DNA of 9,624 nt from CAKZYD01 sp039026755. GTDB taxonomy: Bacteria; Pseudomonadota; Alphaproteobacteria; Sphingomonadales; CAKZYD01. The DNA lies in assembly GCA_039026755.1 (NCBI GenBank), contig JBCCLR010000147.1:1-9624 (forward strand), given 5' to 3'. The notes beneath the pieces are model-generated. The model was not told the DNA's origin and did no database searches. It was given only the letters and a program-made list of their open reading frames with translations. How positions within the stretch are numbered: the stretch's first letter is position 1; each line of letters opens with the position of its first letter. This document shows, in pieces, positions 6,705-9,624 of this stretch. The position numbers and the translations under genes are program-made.

Positions 6705-8195
6705 TTAGTCACCTAGGTCAGTGGACGGCTGTAATAGCAACTCATCGAGCGTGCTTCTGCGGAGGACAATGCCATCTTTAATCACGCTGTCGATGGCGGA
6801 GACATTGCGAATATCGTCTAGTGGATTGGCATTGAGGAGCACCAGGTCGGCTTTCATGCCCGGTGCGATGCTGCCTTTTACGTCATCTTCGCCAAAGAAT
6901 TCCGCCGGCGTTAAGGTTGCAGCTTTGAGTGCTTCAAGCGGCGTTAGACCCGCATCCACAAGCAAGGCAAGTTCGGCGTGCAGGCTGGCGCCAGGCGTTA
7001 AGAAGGCAATGGGTGCATCGGTGCCTGCCATGATCGGCACACCTCGCGCGCGGACCATATTCAGCACTTTTATAAGAAAGTCGTCATAGCTGCGGGTTGC
7101 CGCATCTAATGGGCGATTTGACAGCGCTGAGGAGCGCTCACGCCAGACTTTCGCAATGGGTCCGGGCATTAGGTCAAAGCTTTGCCGATACGCGTCTTGC
7201 ACGAAAAGTTTATGGGTAAAGATGCGTGCGACGGTTAGGGTTGGCGTTTGGAAGACCTGTTCTACAGCCAGCACATCAACCATCGCTTGGCACGCCTGCT
7301 CATTAAAGGCGGCGACCGCTGGCCCCCTTTGTTCAGCGTGAATTTCTTGGCGTAGTTTGGCAGGGTTGTCTGTGCTGCGCAGCGTCAAGCGTACGCGCCG
7401 ACGCACTTTTAGTTCTGCGGCATTGGCCGCGCAGCTCATTTCTAAATTACGCAGATGCTGTAGATCATCTGCGCCAGCGCGCGCGGCGTCTTCAACGCTC
7501 ATCGAAAGCGGTACATGCGCAGCGACCTTAAGGCCCTGCTGCGCGGCCTGTTCGGCCACTGCGGCAAATACCTCTGGCGCAAGCATCTCATAGGCTTTGA
7601 CAAAATGCACACCGGCGCGCGCCAGGTCATCAACCCGCTGCGCGGCCTGCGCCGGTGTTGCCACGCCAATGGACAAATCAGGAAAACCTGCCGCTTGCCC
7701 CGCATAGACCCGCAGTGGGCCATCTATGAGCGGTCCTGAAATATAAAGGTCTGGCGTAATCGGGTCTTCTTTTGCTGCTGCTCGTGCTGGCTCTAGTAAA
7801 TCGAGATGGCCACCAGTATCGCGCAGGGAGGTAACGCCATGCGCCAGCGCTAAGGGAAAAAACACATGGTGATCAATGCCGGGCGCGTAGCTGAGATGGA
7901 CATGCGCATCCCATAAGCCTGGGATGAGGTATTTACCGGTGCCATCGATTACCGTGTGAGCCGTAAAACGCTCTGCCGCATCACCGGTTGTAATTTGCGC
8001 AATCTCTGCGCCGCGAAGTGCAACCGTCCTATTGCGGCGCAGGCCATTTGCTGCATCAAGCACAGCGACATTCCTTATCACGGTATCGGCGGCTGTTTGT
8101 TGTGGTTTTGGCTGCCTGCAGCCGGCGCTAACGCACATGATGATGCCTAGAAAGGCCGCTGCGCGGATCAAGGAGTCGATGTCATAGCCCCTCAA
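6705..8195 (-). CDS. Exported amidohydrolase (imidazolonepropionase/prolidase-like), probable lipoprotein
   Basis: This metal-dependent hydrolase of the amidohydrolase superfamily probably cleaves an amide or cyclic amide. The N-terminal hydrophobic stretch (LIRAAAFLGIIMCVSAGC, ending at Cys26) resembles a lipoprotein signal, though the VSAGC lipobox is slightly atypical. The barrel follows: TVIDGTGKYLIPGLWDAHVH (81-100, metal ligands His98 and His100), GVTSLRDTGG (120-129), VKAYE (199-203, candidate carboxylated Lys200), AAHVPL with His227, DDLQHL with His247, GTDAP with Asp393, and a closing GMKADLVLLNANPL (446-459). All expected binuclear-site residues are present, so it should be active. 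The start is a TTG, at 8195 (8 bases after the regulator stop) or at 8171, which gives a shorter, more typical signal peptide. Neither has a strong Shine-Dalgarno. Secreted relatives include dipeptidases and other peptide or amide hydrolases; the substrate here is unknown. Confidence 0.88.
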   Translation of the reverse strand: MRGYDIDSLIRAAAFLGIIMCVSAGCRQPKPQQTAADTVIRNVAVLDAANGLRRNRTVALRGAEIAQITTGDAAERFTAHTVIDGTGKYLIPGLWDAHVHLSYAPGIDHHVFFPLALAHGVTSLRDTGGHLDLLEPARAAAKEDPITPDLYISGPLIDGPLRVYAGQAAGFPDLSIGVATPAQAAQRVDDLARAGVHFVKAYEMLAPEVFAAVAEQAAQQGLKVAAHVPLSMSVEDAARAGADDLQHLRNLEMSCAANAAELKVRRRVRLTLRSTDNPAKLRQEIHAEQRGPAVAAFNEQACQAMVDVLAVEQVFQTPTLTVARIFTHKLFVQDAYRQSFDLMPGPIAKVWRERSSALSNRPLDAATRSYDDFLIKVLNMVRARGVPIMAGTDAPIAFLTPGASLHAELALLVDAGLTPLEALKAATLTPAEFFGEDDVKGSIAPGMKADLVLLNANPLDDIRNVSAIDSVIKDGIVLRRSTLDELLLQPSTDLGD

Positions 8196-8203
8196 AGGTA
8201 GAC

Positions 8204-8971
8204 CTAAACCTTGAGCGGCCAGCAGGTTTTTACATTGTGCTGGCCTGCGAGCTTTTTCACGGTTCGACGCAGCATTTTTTCATTGCTGCGGATGCGTTCG
8301 CTGGGACCGACAACGCCAAGCACGAGGGGCTGGTCGGCAGCCTGCGTTAAAATGGGAATACAAATCGCACCAACGCCTTCGAGCATCACATCACAGCGCA
8401 TCACCATGCCACTACTGTGTAAATCAGATTGGATGCTCGGTAACTCAGCGCGGTAGGACATGTTTATGTCTTGGCGATCAGACGTGTCGGCTTGCGCGAA
8501 ATAAGCGTCTATTTCAGTCTCGCTTAAACCCGCAAGCGCTGTTAACCCAGTAAGCGAGTTGGTCAGTGGCATTTCAATGCCAACTTGTACGCTCACGCCG
8601 ACCGGCATGCGCGTTTCCAGTCCATGAATGATTTTGATCACGCTGCCATGCGGCCGGCTGAGGTTTATAGTCTCTTGGGTCTGCTCATTCAGCGCATCCA
8701 TGAAATTCAAGATGTCTTGTTCACGATCTAAAAAGTCCCGCGCCCACTGCAGCACATCAATGAATTTTCGTGATGGAATATACGTCCATTTTGGCGCGCC
8801 AAAGTCAGCATAGCCCAGCTGATGCATGCTTTTTAAGAGCGCATGGGCACTCATCAGCGGATAGCCAAAATGATCAGCCACCTCTTTCGCCGTCAGCGGT
8901 TTTTGCTTTTGGTTAAACAATTCCAAAACCTCAAAGACCCGCTGAACAGATTTGATCGGTATATTACTCAC
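8204..8971 (-). CDS. IclR-family transcriptional regulator
   Basis: The 255-residue protein has the family layout: an N-terminal winged helix-turn-helix (residues 1-70, with KSVQRVFEVLELFNQKQKPL and recognition helix YPLMSAHALLKSMHQLGY at 37-54) and a C-terminal effector-binding domain (about 75-250, with NSLTGLTALAGLSETEIDAY and EGVGAICIPIL). IclR proteins usually control adjacent catabolic genes in response to a small aromatic or organic-acid ligand. The start is a GTG at 8971, with AAGG six bases upstream. The amidohydrolase follows after only eight bases, so regulator and enzymes share a transcript. The divergent amine oxidase gene lies across 330 bases of inverted-repeat-rich DNA. Autoregulation and control of both sides are likely by analogy but not shown. 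Confidence 0.93.
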   Translation of the reverse strand: MSNIPIKSVQRVFEVLELFNQKQKPLTAKEVADHFGYPLMSAHALLKSMHQLGYADFGAPKWTYIPSRKFIDVLQWARDFLDREQDILNFMDALNEQTQETINLSRPHGSVIKIIHGLETRMPVGVSVQVGIEMPLTNSLTGLTALAGLSETEIDAYFAQADTSDRQDINMSYRAELPSIQSDLHSSGMVMRCDVMLEGVGAICIPILTQAADQPLVLGVVGPSERIRSNEKMLRRTVKKLAGQHNVKTCWPLKV

Positions 8972-9143
8972 TGCCAGCCTTGTCGTTCTTTGATCGGCGC
9001 ATAACCGTTACGCAGGGCGCAGCGGCGGTGCAGGCACAGTATCACGATGATCGCCCCAGCACGCTATAGTCAGTTTAGCACTGGGCGCAAAGCGTCGTTT
9101 CTGCCTTTTGTGCTGAGCGCATGCGCCTTGCAGATTTATATAC

Positions 9144-9162
9144 ATTAAAGTTTACATTTAAT
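9144..9162. repeat. AT-rich inverted repeat (candidate operator)
   Basis: ATTAAA (9144-9149) and TTTAAT (9157-9162) are perfect inverted copies separated by seven bases. The overlapping ATATGCATAT at 9161-9170 is itself a perfect 10-base palindrome. AT-rich DNA makes short palindromes common, so an operator role is only possible. Confidence 0.35.
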
Positions 9163-9176
9163 ATGCATATGTTTAT
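9161..9176 (-). promoter_or_regulatory. Shared AT-rich motif, copy 2 (candidate operator)
   Basis: Read on the minus strand this is ATAAACATATGCATAT, matching 13 of 16 bases of the copy at 2274-2289 in the other divergent region. Confidence 0.3.
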
Positions 9177-9193
9177 GATCGGTGTATGAATAT

Positions 9194-9227
9194 CAACCAA
9201 AAACCGGTCATATAAGGTCTTTGGTTG
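9194..9227. repeat. 34-base inverted repeat, candidate regulator operator
   Basis: CAACCAAA (9194-9201) and TTTGGTTG (9220-9227) are perfect 8-base inverted copies. After one mismatch the pairing continues with ACC/GGT, giving 12-base arms around a 10-base centre. No T-run follows, so it is not an intrinsic terminator. Its right arm overlaps the candidate -35 box of the amine oxidase promoter, the position expected of a repressor site. The adjacent IclR-type regulator is the natural candidate binder (inference). Confidence 0.55.
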
Positions 9228-9248
9228 CCTTACTAAAATTACTATAAA
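9221..9248 (+). promoter_or_regulatory. Candidate sigma-70-type promoter of the amine oxidase gene
   Basis: TTGGTT (9221-9226) and TATAAA (9243-9248) are separated by 16 bases. The -10 box is good; the -35 matches only the TTG half. Transcription would start near 9255, giving a leader of about 45 bases. Confidence 0.4.
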
Positions 9249-9253
9249 CTAGA

Positions 9254-9271
9254 GCCGTAGTACATTACGGC
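9254..9271. repeat. Short inverted repeat at the predicted transcript start
   Basis: GCCGTA (9254-9259) and TACGGC (9266-9271) are perfect inverted copies around a six-base loop. It sits at the predicted 5' end of the amine oxidase message, so it could be a second operator half or a 5' stabilising hairpin. The function is not shown. Confidence 0.35.
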
Positions 9272-9301
9272 GGAGCGCTTCGGCGGTCTATGGAGGATCA
9301 C

Positions 9302-9624
9302 ATGTCCGAACTCATCCCTGCCCATCAAACACTTCAATCGCATTCTAAAAAACAACTGGCTGTATCACGCCGGGCAGCGCTAGCGACCGGTGCTGCTGCC
9401 TATGTTCTTGGCGCCGCGCCTGCCAAGGCGCGTGCGAAAAAGCGCTATGATGCAATTGTTATCGGGGCTGGGCTGTCGGGTCTGCATTCGGCAATGCTGC
9501 TTGAGGAGGCAGGCCTGGATGTTCTGACGCTCGAAGGGCGCAACCGGCTGGGCGGCCGCGTTTATACACTTATGGATGTGCCCGGCAAGCCGGAAGCAGC
9601 GGGCGAATTAATCGGCGGCAATTA
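9302..9624 (+). CDS. Tat-exported flavin monoamine oxidase family protein, N-terminal part, truncated by window end
   Basis: 107 residues are visible and the frame runs off the window. The N terminus has a twin-arginine signal: SRRAALATG at 22-30, a hydrophobic stretch to about 38, and a likely cleavage after AKA near residue 43. A folded FAD protein exported by Tat would act in the periplasm. The FAD-binding Rossmann start follows: YDAIVIGAGLSGLHSAMLL (49-67, dinucleotide motif GAGLSG), Glu78 for the ribose, then GRNRLGGRVYTL (79-90) with the GGR motif of amine oxidases, and GELIGGN at the edge. Family members oxidise amines or amino acids to imines with release of H2O2. The ATG at 9302 is preceded by GGAGGA four bases upstream. 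The divergent IclR-type gene and the inverted repeats in between suggest regulated expression. The substrate-defining domain lies outside the window. Confidence 0.88.
   Translation, partial: MSELIPAHQTLQSHSKKQLAVSRRAALATGAAAYVLGAAPAKARAKKRYDAIVIGAGLSGLHSAMLLEEAGLDVLTLEGRNRLGGRVYTLMDVPGKPEAAGELIGGN

Larger units (their letters stand above)
8972..9301. other. 330-base divergent control region (iclR-type gene / amine oxidase)
   Basis: No gene is visible. The part nearest the regulator (8972-9125) is GC-rich and without clear signals. Bases 9134-9182 are very AT-rich with nested palindromes. Bases 9194-9227 form a 12-base-arm inverted repeat. A candidate promoter for the amine oxidase lies at 9221-9248, followed by a short inverted repeat at 9254-9271 and a GGAGGA ribosome binding site at 9292-9297. 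Confidence 0.6.

Noticed and set aside
9194..9227. Rho-independent terminator at the long inverted repeat
   Set aside because: The arms are not GC-rich, no T-run follows on either strand, and no gene ends nearby.

Overview
The window looks like chromosomal DNA of a proteobacterium, most likely an alphaproteobacterium. It is moderately GC-rich and densely coded, with frequent GTG and TTG starts. It carries a Tat-exported flavin amine oxidase and an alphaproteobacterial-style exported SUMF1 protein. The lineage is an inference from gene style. I see no rRNA, tRNA, CRISPR array, insertion sequence or phage gene.

Layout. (1) Bases 2-325 (+) hold the 3' end of a VOC-fold gene that begins outside the window. 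(2) Bases 2248-322 (-) hold a two-gene unit: an exported CpeT/CpcT-like protein followed, with an 8-base overlap, by an exported SUMF1/formylglycine-generating-enzyme-like protein. (3) A 98-base divergent region (2249-2346) separates it from a four-gene (+) unit at 2347-5490: an alpha/beta-hydrolase-fold protein with His in place of the nucleophile, a DUF1330 protein, a second exported CpeT/CpcT-like protein, and a two-module VOC protein. (4) Bases 8971-5487 (-) hold a three-gene unit in transcription order: an IclR-family regulator, an exported (probable lipoprotein) amidohydrolase, and a class I aspartate/aromatic aminotransferase. (5) A 330-base divergent region (8972-9301), rich in inverted repeats, precedes a (+) Tat-exported flavin monoamine oxidase cut off by the window end.

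How the genes may work together (inference). The right half looks like a regulated catabolic module: amine oxidation and amide or cyclic-amide hydrolysis outside the cytoplasm, transamination inside, under IclR control. The left half has enzyme-like folds that lack expected catalytic residues (hydrolase with His nucleophile, SUMF1 domain without the active cysteines) next to two CpeT-type proteins, with no phycobiliprotein gene in view. The two halves share a 16-base AT-rich motif (13/16 identical) in their two divergent intergenic regions and converge tail to tail on a 4-base stop-codon overlap. This suggests, but does not prove, one accessory system acting on an unidentified aromatic amine, amide or chromophore-like substrate.
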